Shown piece by piece: positions 7,281 to 15,891 of a stretch of 41,543 nucleotides of DNA. The position numbers and the translations under genes are program-made. Position 1 is the first letter of the stretch, and every line of letters begins with the position of its first letter. The stretch is from an uncultured Bacteroidales bacterium (GTDB lineage Bacteria > Bacteroidota > Bacteroidia > Bacteroidales > FEN-979): contig CAIYJU010000157.1 of the NCBI GenBank assembly GCA_903926565.1, positions 1-41,543 of the forward strand, given 5' to 3'. Below the pieces are notes generated by a model that had not been told where the DNA came from, did not search any database, and was given only the letters and a program-made list of their open reading frames with translations.

Positions 7281-8642
7281 TGACAGGATAATTTTACCTG
7301 ACCGGGTATCTCCTTCGGTTTTTAGCAGAATGATGTAAGTTCCTTCTGCCTTTTTTGAAAGGTCGATATCCAGGGATAAAGGCGGGTTTTGGGAAAATTC
7401 TTTTCTGTAAACAAAATGCCCCCCGATATCTGTGATCTCCAGAGATGTTGCATTCCCGGCCCAGCTTACCCGGAATTTGCCTTTTGATGGATTTGGATAT
7501 ACGGAAATATTCAGGAGGTTAGGAGGATCACTGATTCCATTCAGACTTGCTTTTCCCAATGAGTCGGTTTTGATGAGGATGATGTTGCCATCCTTCTCCC
7601 CGGCAATGACAAACCCATGATCTTTTGTCGCCTGAACCGAGGTGCCATAATTACCGATGGAGAAAGACCGCATAAATGCCAGGTCCCCGCTTTGTTTGTA
7701 TTTGCTGAGCATGATTGCCTGGCCACCACCTCCATAAGGTGTTTGCATGACACCGGCCGCAATGATGTTGTGATCGGCGGTATTGTCTGTTGAGATGAAG
7801 CAGGATTGCTGGTAGTGATTTCTGCTGCTCCATAGCGTATCGCCTGTCGCATTTGTTCTGATCAGGTATCCCTGGGAATAGGATGTACCGGCAGCCGGGA
7901 CCATGCAGCCTGCCAGGAAATATCCGTTGCCATCCGCCTGGCATACTGAATAGATGTCGACCTTGCCATTTGGGGTGCTGTACTTCCTGGTCCAGGAGGA
8001 GTCTCCATCGGCATTTGTTTTTAGCAGAAAGGCTGAAAGGGTGGCATGCTCATAGGCATTATAATCACATAGTCCGGAGATAACATAGCCGCCATCACTG
8101 GCCTGGAGCATTGAATAAACTGCGCCATAATTCTGAATTCCGTAAACCTGGTAGGTTTTTTGCCATAAAAGGTTGCCTGATCCGTCTGTTTTAGTGAGGT
8201 TGGGGGAAGGCCATGGGGAGACAACAATATATCCGTGATCGGCGGTTTGGGCGATCCCTGTGGCCACCTTGCCGGGAAGGTGACTTGTCCAAAGAGTATC
8301 CCCGTTTTTATCGGTTTTAACCAGGAAAATGGCATTGTCATTTCCGCAGATGATGAACCCGCTGTCGGATGTTTGCCGCATGATCCGTTCGGCGTTGATT
8401 ATATAGTCGGGAAAAGTCTTTGACCAGAGGGTATCGCCGTATCCATTTGTGCGGAGCAAAAAGGCACCCGGGCTGGGGCTGAGGTTCTTTCTGCCGCAGA
8501 TGGCGTATCCACCGTCAAATGTTTGCACAACCGTGTATGCCGATTCCCCGGTCCCCATGTCATAGATGCGCTGAAAGGTGATCTGGCTGAAGGAAACCGA
8601 CGGAATAAAAACCAGGAATAAAAAACTTAACCGAAATTTCAT
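7269..8642 (-). CDS. Secreted repeat protein with type IX sorting domain
   Basis: The protein has 457 residues with a signal peptide (MKFRLSFLFLVFIPSVSFSQ). The body is made of ~45-60-residue repeats with the pattern 'Q..DGGY.I.G' then 'LLKT...GDTLW', for example TFDGGYAICGRKN, TSDSGFIICGND, TADHGYIVV, ASDGGYVISG and KDHGFVIAG. This matches a beta-propeller-like fold seen in many Bacteroidota surface proteins. Residues from about 375 form a type IX C-terminal sorting domain (VYPNPSKGKFRV, then IGGHFVYRKEF, AEGTYIILLKT, GKIIL). No enzymatic motif was seen. It is likely surface-exposed or secreted. The start fits the signal peptide. Confidence 0.85.
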   Translation of the reverse strand: MKFRLSFLFLVFIPSVSFSQITFQRIYDMGTGESAYTVVQTFDGGYAICGRKNLSPSPGAFLLRTNGYGDTLWSKTFPDYIINAERIMRQTSDSGFIICGNDNAIFLVKTDKNGDTLWTSHLPGKVATGIAQTADHGYIVVSPWPSPNLTKTDGSGNLLWQKTYQVYGIQNYGAVYSMLQASDGGYVISGLCDYNAYEHATLSAFLLKTNADGDSSWTRKYSTPNGKVDIYSVCQADGNGYFLAGCMVPAAGTSYSQGYLIRTNATGDTLWSSRNHYQQSCFISTDNTADHNIIAAGVMQTPYGGGGQAIMLSKYKQSGDLAFMRSFSIGNYGTSVQATKDHGFVIAGEKDGNIILIKTDSLGKASLNGISDPPNLLNISVYPNPSKGKFRVSWAGNATSLEITDIGGHFVYRKEFSQNPPLSLDIDLSKKAEGTYIILLKTEGDTRSGKIILSLIR

Positions 8643-8955
8643 ACTTTGGAATTTTTATGCTAAAGTTACCTCTTATTTCCAAATTATTTACATTCCCGAT
8701 AATAAACGTACACAATTTCTATTGTGACTTTCTAATGTGCCCTAATGTGTCTGTTGTGGTATTATATTGTGTAAAATTCACCACATTAGGCACATAGACC
8801 GCAATAGAAATGCACAATAGAAATGACTTGATTTGTGTTAATGTCTGGATCTACGGAACACAGTTATCGGTAAAAACTCCGGTAAAAACGGATAATTTTA
8901 ACCGGTAGTCAAAATTTCCGTACAAAGTGAAAACAATGGTTTATTTTTATCGCCT
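8643..8955. other. Intergenic region with long imperfect inverted repeat
   Basis: There is no credible gene here. Bases 8715-8824 form an imperfect inverted repeat. The outer 12-base arms ATTTCTATTGTG (8715-8726) and their complement (8813-8824) are perfect. The inner arm near 8733-8749 matches the complement of 8782-8795 with one base skipped. Each side also repeats within itself: CAATAGAAATG occurs twice at 13-base spacing (8802, 8815), and CTAATGTG occurs twice at 8732 and 8742. Further right, CGGTAAAAAC occurs at 8868-8877 and 8880-8889. The region lies between divergently transcribed genes and could be regulatory or a small non-coding mobile remnant. Confidence 0.6.
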
Positions 8956-11481
8956 ATGAAGGGCCCCCTTGTTATTCATCAAAAACGAACCATAATATGG
9001 TGGGTGATTCTTGTTGTCCTTTTTGCCTGCTTGCCGGCACGATTCCATGCACAGGTAACCTCTTCCATTCTTGATTCTGCAGCGCTGGCCAGGAAAAATA
9101 TCGTGGCCGTGCGCATCACCACCCCTCCGAAGATCGACGGGGAGATGAAGGAGCCTTTCTGGAAAACCTTACCTGCAGCAAGTGATTTCGTTGAATATGC
9201 CCCAAGAAATGGCATCCTGCCGCCTTTGCGAACGGAGATCAGGTTTGCCTATGATGACCAGGCGCTTTATATCCTTGCGGTGATGTACGATCCGCATCCC
9301 GACAGCATTTGCAAGGAGTTGGGCCGCCGTGACCAGATCGAAGCACTGAACACCGATTACATCTCTTTCGACATTCTTCCATACAACGACGGGCTCAACA
9401 TGTACGAGTTCAAGGTGAGCCCGGCAAACCTCCAGAACGATTGCAAATATTCCGCCATCGGCCAGGATATCACCTGGGATGCAGTGTGGGAAAGCGCTGT
9501 TGTCATCAGCGATTCGGCATGGGTGGCAGAGTTAAAGATCCCTTATTCTGCTTTGAGATTCCCAAAGAATGACGCCCAGGTTTGGGGAATCAACATGTGG
9601 CGCAACCTCCACCGGCATCATGAATTTTCAACATGGTCGTGGGTTGATAATAAAACGAATGATATTTTTCGCTTTTATGGCACCCTGACAGGCATCCATT
9701 CAATAAAACCTCCGGTACGGCTCTCTTTTACGCCCTACCTCTCAGGGTATAACGTTAAAACTCCGGAAAATAAACGATGGGACTATTTTCTCCGCGGGGG
9801 GCTGGATGTCCGGTATGGCATCAATGAGAGCTATACCCTCGACATGATGCTGATTCCCGATTTCGGGCAGGTCCAGTCGGACGACCAGGTACTCAATCTT
9901 TCTCCCTTCGAGATCCGGTATGATGAAAAACGACAATTTTTCACCGAAGCAACTGAACTCTTCAACAAGTGCGAGATTTTTTATACACGCCGGGTGGGAA
10001 GTGTGCCTAAGAATCGCAATGCGACGGAAGAAAGCAGGCTGCCGGAAGAGAAAATCACCCAAAACCCGGACCAGACAAGAATCATCAATGCCACGAAAAT
10101 TTCCGGAAGGAATGCAAAAGGATTGGGAATCGGATTTTTCAATGGGATGACGACCAACACCTGGGCCACGCTCCAGGATACAATCACCGGTCTGACCCGG
10201 AAAGTCATGACCCAGCCTTTTACCAACTACAATGTCCTCGTTTTTGACCAGAACCTGAAGAACAACTCCTACGTCACCCTCATCAACACCAACTACTATA
10301 CCCCGGCTGATGGCTACTCGGCCAACGTCACCGGCGCTGAAACAACCCTCAAGAACAAAAAAAGCACCCTCCAGGTCTTCGGCCGGGTGAATGTGAGCCA
10401 GAAATATGTTAAGCAATACAGCCCTCAATTCGGTCACCAGTACCTTGTAGCGATTTCAAAGCCAAGCGGGAAGTTCCAGTACCAGCTGCTCCGCCAGGAG
10501 ACCGGCGACACGTACGACCCGAACGACATGGGTTTCCTGTCATACAACAATGAAGCATACAACAATCTGAGGCTTTCCTATAATATTTTTGACCCGGTAT
10601 GGAAAATCATCAATTCGTCCACCCAGTTTCAGATTTTTTACGCTACCCTTTATAAACCCTATAGTTTTAAGACACTGGAGTTCAATCTTGACAATAGCAC
10701 CACTTTTAAGAAATACTGGAACAACTCGGTCTCCCTTGGAATTCAGCCGCTCGGGTACAACGATTATTATGAGCCGCGTCTTTGGGGCCGGGTTTATAAA
10801 AAGCCCTGGAATTATTATGGCAGCTGGGGTTTTTCATCCGATGCACGAAAACCATTCCGCTACTTTCATCAGCTCTACCTTGGATACAGCCCCGACAACA
10901 ACAACCTCTCCTGGTCGGTCGGATTAATCCCGCGTGTCCGCCTGAGCGACCGGGTGTCTGTATCGCTTGAAATGTGGCTTGAAAAGGAGCAGAACAACCA
11001 TGGTTGGGTGACAACATCGTCAGATACGATTGGGAACCTGTCCATCTTTTTCGGACGCCGGGATGTAACAACAATCAATAACATTTTGAACATTAAATAC
11101 ATTTTCAATACGAAGGCGTCGCTCTCACTGCGGGCCCGTCATTACTGGTCGCAGGCTAAATATATCTCCTTTTACACGCTGAATGAGGATGGTTCACTCA
11201 CAGATTCCTATTTCATAGAGGGGCAGAATATCAATTTTAACGCATTCAGCGCAGACCTGCAGTTTGTGTGGTATTTCGCACCAGGAAGCGAAATAAGCAT
11301 TGTATGGAAGAACGCAATCAACACATTTGGCGAAGAACTGGTTCACAATTATGTCACCGATCTGGGGAATACGTTGAATGCCCCGCAGTCGAACAGCCTT
11401 TCGATAAAAATCCTCTATTATCTCGATTTTCTTACCATCAAAAAGGTGCTTTCGAAAAAACAGAAACATGACGTTCTCTAG
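8956..11481 (+). CDS. DUF5916 outer-membrane protein with CBM9-like domain
   Basis: This 841-residue protein has an N-terminal signal/membrane segment (residues ~10-33). Next comes a CBM9-like sugar-binding-type beta-sandwich (about 50-235: PPKIDGEMKEPFW, IRFAYDDQALYILAVMYD, WDAVWESAVVISDSAWVAELKIPYSALRF). The remainder is a long aromatic, alternating beta-strand DUF5916 region with the family signatures MLIPDFGQVQSDDQVLNLSPFE and QFFTEATELF. Family members are predicted outer-membrane barrels of unknown substrate, often called 'carbohydrate binding family 9 domain-containing'. The end (KQKHDVL) is not a sorting domain. It is followed after 39 bases by a thioredoxin. Confidence 0.82.
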   Translation: MKGPLVIHQKRTIIWWVILVVLFACLPARFHAQVTSSILDSAALARKNIVAVRITTPPKIDGEMKEPFWKTLPAASDFVEYAPRNGILPPLRTEIRFAYDDQALYILAVMYDPHPDSICKELGRRDQIEALNTDYISFDILPYNDGLNMYEFKVSPANLQNDCKYSAIGQDITWDAVWESAVVISDSAWVAELKIPYSALRFPKNDAQVWGINMWRNLHRHHEFSTWSWVDNKTNDIFRFYGTLTGIHSIKPPVRLSFTPYLSGYNVKTPENKRWDYFLRGGLDVRYGINESYTLDMMLIPDFGQVQSDDQVLNLSPFEIRYDEKRQFFTEATELFNKCEIFYTRRVGSVPKNRNATEESRLPEEKITQNPDQTRIINATKISGRNAKGLGIGFFNGMTTNTWATLQDTITGLTRKVMTQPFTNYNVLVFDQNLKNNSYVTLINTNYYTPADGYSANVTGAETTLKNKKSTLQVFGRVNVSQKYVKQYSPQFGHQYLVAISKPSGKFQYQLLRQETGDTYDPNDMGFLSYNNEAYNNLRLSYNIFDPVWKIINSSTQFQIFYATLYKPYSFKTLEFNLDNSTTFKKYWNNSVSLGIQPLGYNDYYEPRLWGRVYKKPWNYYGSWGFSSDARKPFRYFHQLYLGYSPDNNNLSWSVGLIPRVRLSDRVSVSLEMWLEKEQNNHGWVTTSSDTIGNLSIFFGRRDVTTINNILNIKYIFNTKASLSLRARHYWSQAKYISFYTLNEDGSLTDSYFIEGQNINFNAFSADLQFVWYFAPGSEISIVWKNAINTFGEELVHNYVTDLGNTLNAPQSNSLSIKILYYLDFLTIKKVLSKKQKHDVL

Positions 11482-11520
11482 AAGTTTTTCACTACTTTAG
11501 CACGCTTAAAACCGATACAA

Positions 11521-12042
11521 ATGAAAAATCTCAGGAAATTGATCCTATTGATTATAGGTGTCACATTTTACATGTTTTCTTTAAGCGGTAATGCCCAGAC
11601 ACCCTCGCAACCTTACAACGAAAACCAGGATATCCGTGCTGACCTGAAACAGGCAACCGCCCTGGCAAAAAAAGAGAACAAGCATGTCCTGATCCAGTTT
11701 GGCGGCAACTGGTGCCCCTGGTGCATCCGGTTTCATGCGATGGCCAAAGGGGCGCAGCCCATTGACTCACTGATAAAGGCAGATTATGTATATATGATGG
11801 CCAATGTTTCGCAGGATAAGAAAAAGAGAGATTATAAGCTTTTCGAAGAATTCGGCTATCCCAACCGTTTCGGATACCCGGTGTTCGTAATCCTTAATGG
11901 GGATGGCAAGCCGCTGCACATCCAGGATTCAGGCATCCTCGAGCACTGCCAGGTGAAAGGATATGACACAGCGAAAGTAGTCACATTCCTGAAAATGTGG
12001 ACGGTGAAGGCAGTTGATCCGGCGACATATAAAGTCAAATAG
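11521..12042 (+). CDS. Secreted thioredoxin-fold protein
   Basis: This 173-residue protein has a signal peptide (residues 1 to ~26, ending SGNAQ). A thioredoxin domain follows with the active site WCPWC (C65 and C68) in FGGNWCPWCIRF. The later EFGYPNRFGYPVFVILNGDGK contains the cis-proline region (YPVF). It resembles the DUF255/thioredoxin_7 periplasmic group, which reduces or isomerises disulfides. It is likely co-transcribed with the preceding DUF5916 gene, given the 39-base gap on the same strand. The partner protein is unknown. Confidence 0.85.
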   Translation: MKNLRKLILLIIGVTFYMFSLSGNAQTPSQPYNENQDIRADLKQATALAKKENKHVLIQFGGNWCPWCIRFHAMAKGAQPIDSLIKADYVYMMANVSQDKKKRDYKLFEEFGYPNRFGYPVFVILNGDGKPLHIQDSGILEHCQVKGYDTAKVVTFLKMWTVKAVDPATYKVK

Positions 12043-12059
12043 ACTTAAGACGGCACGAT

Positions 12060-12971
12060 CTATCCTTTAATAAACAGCGCTTTAATGATATGCGTTGCCA
12101 TCTTCGGGTTCTCCTTCAGCCTGCGGGTTGAGTAACCGAACCACTCTTTTCCGAAGGGTACGTAAACCCGCATCACATGGCCTTTATCAATGATCGATTG
12201 CCGTAAATCCGGTGTCACTCCATACAGCATCTGGAATTCGTAACGGTTTTTTGGAACTTTGTATTTTTCGATCAGCCTGTATGCGCCTTCCACCAGCGGT
12301 TTGTCATGTGTTGCAATGCCGGGGTACATTCCCTGCTGAAACATATATTCCAGGTCGGCAAGAAAATGTTCATTGACCTCCTGGTAATTTTTATAGGCAA
12401 TGGCGGCAGGTTCAACATAAATTCCCTTGCAAAGCCTGAAATTCAGCGGTGCTGCAGGGCTGTGAAGGTCCCCCATGCTTTTTATATCAGGCAATGTGCG
12501 CTTCATGTAGGCCTGCAGAACCAGCCCGACATTGTTTGGAAATTCATTGTGCAGCTTTCTGAAGAGGTCGATTTCGAGGTCGGTGCATTGCGAATCTTCC
12601 ATGTCAACCCGTACAAAATTGCCATAGGAGGCTGATTTGGCAAGAATTTCACGAATGTTCCTGTAACATGCCACCGGATCGATCAGCAACCCGAAACTTG
12701 TCGGTTTGAGCGAATAATTGCCGTCAATTTTCTCTTTCTGCACCCGTTCGATGATCTCCAGGTAGGCATTCTTGTTGGCAGTGGCTTCATCGAGCCGTGT
12801 GATGAATTCACCCAGAAGGTCGATGGTAATTTTAACTTTCTGGCTGTTTAATGCACGGCAAACGCCGATTGCATCGTCAATTGTTTCTCCGGCGATATAT
12901 TTACGGGAAAATATCCATACCAGCTTTTTGGGCATTAATGGGAGCATTTTTGTAATCAATTGGTTGATCAT
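12060..12971 (-). CDS. Proline dehydrogenase (monofunctional)
   Basis: The FAD-dependent enzyme oxidises proline to pyrroline-5-carboxylate. The protein has 303 residues from the ATG; a GTG two codons upstream is possible. Family motifs are FVRVDMEDSQCTD, LVLQAYMKRT, LRICKG-type NFRLCKGIYVEP, IATHDKP, YEFQMLYGV and the C-terminal VPFGKEWFGYSTRRLKENP, whose paired arginines bind the proline carboxylate. It lacks the P5C dehydrogenase and DNA-binding parts of PutA, so a separate P5C dehydrogenase is expected elsewhere. It is convergent with the thioredoxin gene and divergent from the DUF177 operon. Confidence 0.92.
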   Translation of the reverse strand: MINQLITKMLPLMPKKLVWIFSRKYIAGETIDDAIGVCRALNSQKVKITIDLLGEFITRLDEATANKNAYLEIIERVQKEKIDGNYSLKPTSFGLLIDPVACYRNIREILAKSASYGNFVRVDMEDSQCTDLEIDLFRKLHNEFPNNVGLVLQAYMKRTLPDIKSMGDLHSPAAPLNFRLCKGIYVEPAAIAYKNYQEVNEHFLADLEYMFQQGMYPGIATHDKPLVEGAYRLIEKYKVPKNRYEFQMLYGVTPDLRQSIIDKGHVMRVYVPFGKEWFGYSTRRLKENPKMATHIIKALFIKG

Positions 12972-13027
12972 AAGCACGTCAGGTTAAAGTGTTCAATGAT
13001 TTGTACAAAGATAGAAGGAAATAGGTA

Positions 13028-13059
13028 TTTGGTATTCATCAAATTAATTTTTAATTTTG
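13028..13059 (+). promoter_or_regulatory. Bacteroidota sigma-A promoter of the DUF177-rpmF operon
   Basis: TTTG (13028-13031), a 20-base spacer and TAATTTTG (13052-13059) match the Bacteroidota -33/-7 consensus. Transcription would start near 13065, which rules out the in-frame starts upstream and supports the GTG at 13080. Confidence 0.7.
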
Positions 13060-13079
13060 CAGACTTTTTCAGTGTAAAG

Positions 13080-13601
13080 GTGAATCAGGCGGATCAATAT
13101 CAAATTGCATTCAGCGGATTGAATCCGGGAATGCACCAATTCGATTTTCAGATCGGCGATACGTTCTTTGAACTGGTTGACGATGCTGAGATTACAGGCG
13201 GAGATGTAACCGTTAACGTGATGATGGCCAGGGAAGAGCGGATGATGGATCTTCACCTGGAGATCAGCGGGAAGGTGCGTGTGCCCTGTGACCGGTGCAA
13301 CGAGCTGATAGAGGTGGATGTGAACGGGAGTGAACGCCTGATAATCAAACTGGGCGATCACTATTATGAAGAGAGTGAAGATGTGCAGGTTATTCCTGAC
13401 ACAGCTCATCAATTCGATCTGAGTCCGTTCCTTTACGAATATATCCATCTGCTCCTGCCCATCCGGAGGGTTCACCCGGAAGATAAAAAGGGAAACAGTC
13501 AGTGCAATCCTGATGTTATTTTGAAACTTAAAGAATTGAGTGAACGTCACATACAGGATCCAAGGTGGGAAGTATTGAACCAACTGAAAAAAAAAGAGTA
13601 A
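13080..13601 (+). CDS. DUF177 (YceD-like) protein
   Basis: A protein of ~173 residues in the DUF177 family. It shows the N-terminal pattern YQIAFSGLNPGMHQFDFQIGDTFF and the Cys pair region LEISGKVRVPCDRCNELIEVDVNG, ending in an acidic/hydrophobic stretch with FDLSPFLYEYIHLLLPIRRVH. The family is linked to ribosome assembly (23S rRNA accumulation in plants and bacteria) and nearly always precedes rpmF, as it does here. The open frame extends upstream to 12960, but the promoter at 13028-13059 lies inside that extension. I therefore chose the GTG at 13080. Confidence 0.85.
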   Translation: MNQADQYQIAFSGLNPGMHQFDFQIGDTFFELVDDAEITGGDVTVNVMMAREERMMDLHLEISGKVRVPCDRCNELIEVDVNGSERLIIKLGDHYYEESEDVQVIPDTAHQFDLSPFLYEYIHLLLPIRRVHPEDKKGNSQCNPDVILKLKELSERHIQDPRWEVLNQLKKKE

Positions 13602-13661
13602 ATTAGTCCCGTCACGATGGTGACGTAAATTGTAAATTATTAATCGTAAATAAATTGTATT

Positions 13662-13847
13662 ATGCCACATCCGAAACACAAAATTTCGACAACCCGCAGA
13701 GATAAAAGAAGGACTCATGACAAGGCTGTTGCCCGTACCACCATTATTTGTTCAAATTGCGGAGCACCTGTTTTATACCACCGGGTTTGCCCTGACTGTG
13801 GTTATTATCGTGGAAAACAAGCTGTTGTGAAGGCCACTGCGGAATAG
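13662..13847 (+). CDS. rpmF: Ribosomal protein L32
   Basis: This 61-residue protein opens with MPHPKHKISTTRRDKRRTHD, the basic N-terminus of bL32. It ends with the four-cysteine zinc ribbon C-SNC-G and CPDCGYYRGK. It is a component of the large ribosomal subunit. The order DUF177-rpmF-plsX-fabH is a widely conserved operon. Confidence 0.98.
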   Translation: MPHPKHKISTTRRDKRRTHDKAVARTTIICSNCGAPVLYHRVCPDCGYYRGKQAVVKATAE

Positions 13848-13871
13848 TTTTTTTTACCTAAATCGCTGCCA

Positions 13872-14831
13872 ATGAAAATCGGTCTGGATGTTTTAGGGGG
13901 TGATTTTGCTCCGAAAGCTACGATACATGGTGCTATCCTTGCTCAGAAGGAACTTCCTGCCACTGATCAAATTGTTTTGATTGGTGACCAGGAAAATATT
14001 TTATCTTTTCTGAAGGATGAGAATGTGAGCCCCGGTATGTTTGATATCGTGAATGCTCCCGACCTGATCGAGATGGATGAACATCCTACAAAGGCTCTTG
14101 TAAACAAGCCGAATTCCAGCATTTCGGTGGGATTCAGGATGTTGAAACACAAGGAGATTCAGGCATTCGCCAGTGCAGGCAGCAGTGGTGCAATGATGGT
14201 AGGGTCTATTTACAGTGTCAATACCATCCAGGGAATTATCCGGCCAAGTACGCCTGCCTACATCCCGAAGGAGAATGGCGGGTCATCAGTACTTATTGAT
14301 GTGGGGACGAATCCGGATGCCAAACCGGATGTGATGTACCAGTTTGGGATTCTTGGTTCACTGTTCGCAGAACATGTATTCCATGTAAAGAAACCCCGTG
14401 TTGGCCTCCTGAACATCGGTTCCGAAGAAAAAAAAGGCAGCCTCACGGCCCAGTCTGCTTTCCAGCTGATGAAAGACTCCAAAGATTTTAATTTCGTTGG
14501 AAATGTCGAAGGACGGGAATTGTTTCGCGACAACGTAGATGTAATTGTTTGTGATGGTTTTGTGGGAAATATTGTGCTCAAGCAGGTCGAGGCCATGTAC
14601 CGGGTGCTGGTAAAAAGAGGAATCAAAGACTCGTATCTCGACCGGTTTAACTACGAAACCTATGGTGGAACCCCGATCCTTGGGGTAAATTCTACCGTGA
14701 TAGTGGGACATGGAATCTCCAATGCCAATGCCATCAGAAAGATGATCCTGCTTGCCAAAGAGGTGCATGATGCAAAACTGGCACAAAAGATAAAACATGC
14801 ACTCGAACAATTTTCTCTAAACAACATTTAA
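13872..14831 (+). CDS. plsX: Phosphate acyltransferase PlsX
   Basis: PlsX converts acyl-ACP and phosphate to acyl-phosphate for phospholipid synthesis by PlsY. The 319-residue length is typical. Motifs are MKIGLDVLGGDFAPKATIHGA at the N-terminus, MDEHPTKALVNKPNSSISVG, SAGSSGAMMVGS, VLIDVGTNPDAKPD, LLNIGSEEKKG and VCDGFVGNIVLKQVE. It lies 24 bases after rpmF and 3 bases before fabH, so the three are surely co-transcribed. Confidence 0.97.
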   Translation: MKIGLDVLGGDFAPKATIHGAILAQKELPATDQIVLIGDQENILSFLKDENVSPGMFDIVNAPDLIEMDEHPTKALVNKPNSSISVGFRMLKHKEIQAFASAGSSGAMMVGSIYSVNTIQGIIRPSTPAYIPKENGGSSVLIDVGTNPDAKPDVMYQFGILGSLFAEHVFHVKKPRVGLLNIGSEEKKGSLTAQSAFQLMKDSKDFNFVGNVEGRELFRDNVDVIVCDGFVGNIVLKQVEAMYRVLVKRGIKDSYLDRFNYETYGGTPILGVNSTVIVGHGISNANAIRKMILLAKEVHDAKLAQKIKHALEQFSLNNI

Positions 14832-14834
14832 AAA

Positions 14835-15824
14835 ATGTCCAAAATCAGAGCGAAGATTTCGGGAATCCAGGGGTGGGTTCCTCCTTATATATTGACAAAT
14901 AAGGAGCTTGAATCCATGGTGGAAACCACCGATGAATGGATCATGACGCGTACCGGGATCCGTGAACGCCATATTCTTAAAGGAGCGGGTTTGGGAACTT
15001 CCGACATGGGTGCCGAAGCGGTGAAGGGTTTGCTGAAGAAGACCGGCGTTAAACCCGAAGAGATCGACCTGCTGATTTGTGCAACTGTTACCCCCGACAT
15101 GGTCTTCCCGGCCACCGCAAATATCATCACCGACAAAGCGGGTCTTGTAAACGCGTTTAGTTTTGACATCAATGCCGCATGTTCTGGTTTTCTTTTCACC
15201 CTGATAACTGCTTCAAAGTATATTGAAACAGGGATGTACAAAAAAGTGATCGTGGTTGGTGCAGATAAAATGTCAGCAATTACCGATTATACTTCCCGCG
15301 AAACCTGCGTGTTGTTTGGTGACGGGGCAGGGGCTGTGTTGCTTGAACCAACCACCGAAAACGTTGGCATCATGGATTCAATTGCAGGCACCGACGGCTC
15401 GGGCCGCACCTACCTCCACATGAAGGCCGGCGGATCTGTAAAACCGCCCTCACACGACACCATTGAAGCCAGGGAACATTTTATTTACCAGGAAGGACAG
15501 CCGGTTTTCAAATTCGCTGTGACCCGGATGGCAGATGTTTCGGCAGAGATCATGGAACGGAACAATCTGACGGCAGACGATATCTCATACCTGGTTCCGC
15601 ACCAGGCCAACCTGCGGATCATTGATGCGACAGCCCGCCGCATGGGCGTTGGCAAAGAGAAGGTGATGATCAACATCGACCGCTACGGCAATACCACCGA
15701 CGCCACGATTCCACTGTGCCTTTGGGAATGGGAAGATAAACTCAAGAAAGGCGACAACATCATCCTTGCAGCCTTCGGCGGCGGCTTTACCTGGGGAAGT
15801 ATCTGGGTGAAGTGGGCGTATTAG
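14835..15824 (+). CDS. fabH: 3-oxoacyl-ACP synthase III (FabH)
   Basis: FabH starts fatty-acid synthesis by condensing acetyl-CoA (or a branched acyl-CoA) with malonyl-ACP. The 329-residue protein has the full catalytic triad: C116 in [11 protein letters not shown]256 in VPHQANLRI and N286 in RYGNTTDA. The C-terminal glycine-rich loop is [17 protein letters not shown]. It sits directly after plsX. The downstream spacer holds a perfect 13-base tandem repeat and then a convergent endonuclease gene. Confidence 0.97.
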   Translation: MSKIRAKISGIQGWVPPYILTNKELESMVETTDEWIMTRTGIRERHILKGAGLGTSDMGAEAVKGLLKKTGVKPEEIDLLICATVTPDMVFPATANIITDKAGLVNAFSFDINAACSGFLFTLITASKYIETGMYKKVIVVGADKMSAITDYTSRETCVLFGDGAGAVLLEPTTENVGIMDSIAGTDGSGRTYLHMKAGGSVKPPSHDTIEAREHFIYQEGQPVFKFAVTRMADVSAEIMERNNLTADDISYLVPHQANLRIIDATARRMGVGKEKVMINIDRYGNTTDATIPLCLWEWEDKLKKGDNIILAAFGGGFTWGSIWVKWAY

Positions 15825-15827
15825 GTG

Positions 15828-15853
15828 AATTCAAAGGTCAAATTCAAAGGTCA
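15828..15853. repeat. Two tandem copies of AATTCAAAGGTCA
   Basis: Perfect 13-base direct repeat at 15828-15840 and 15841-15853, followed by AAATGCAAAG. The same word family appears at 6627-6694 and, inverted, at 33917-33965. Confidence 0.8.
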
Positions 15854-15891
15854 AAATGCAAAGAGGCAGAATCGTTTAATGGTTCCTGCGG

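Noticed and set aside
9742..10437. 231-codon open frame antisense to the DUF5916 gene
   Set aside because: It is a shadow frame within a clearly coding region.
13610..13623. Small hairpin GTCAC/GTGAC between the DUF177 gene and rpmF
   Set aside because: The five-base stem lacks a T-run and lies in an operon; too weak to call a terminator or attenuator.
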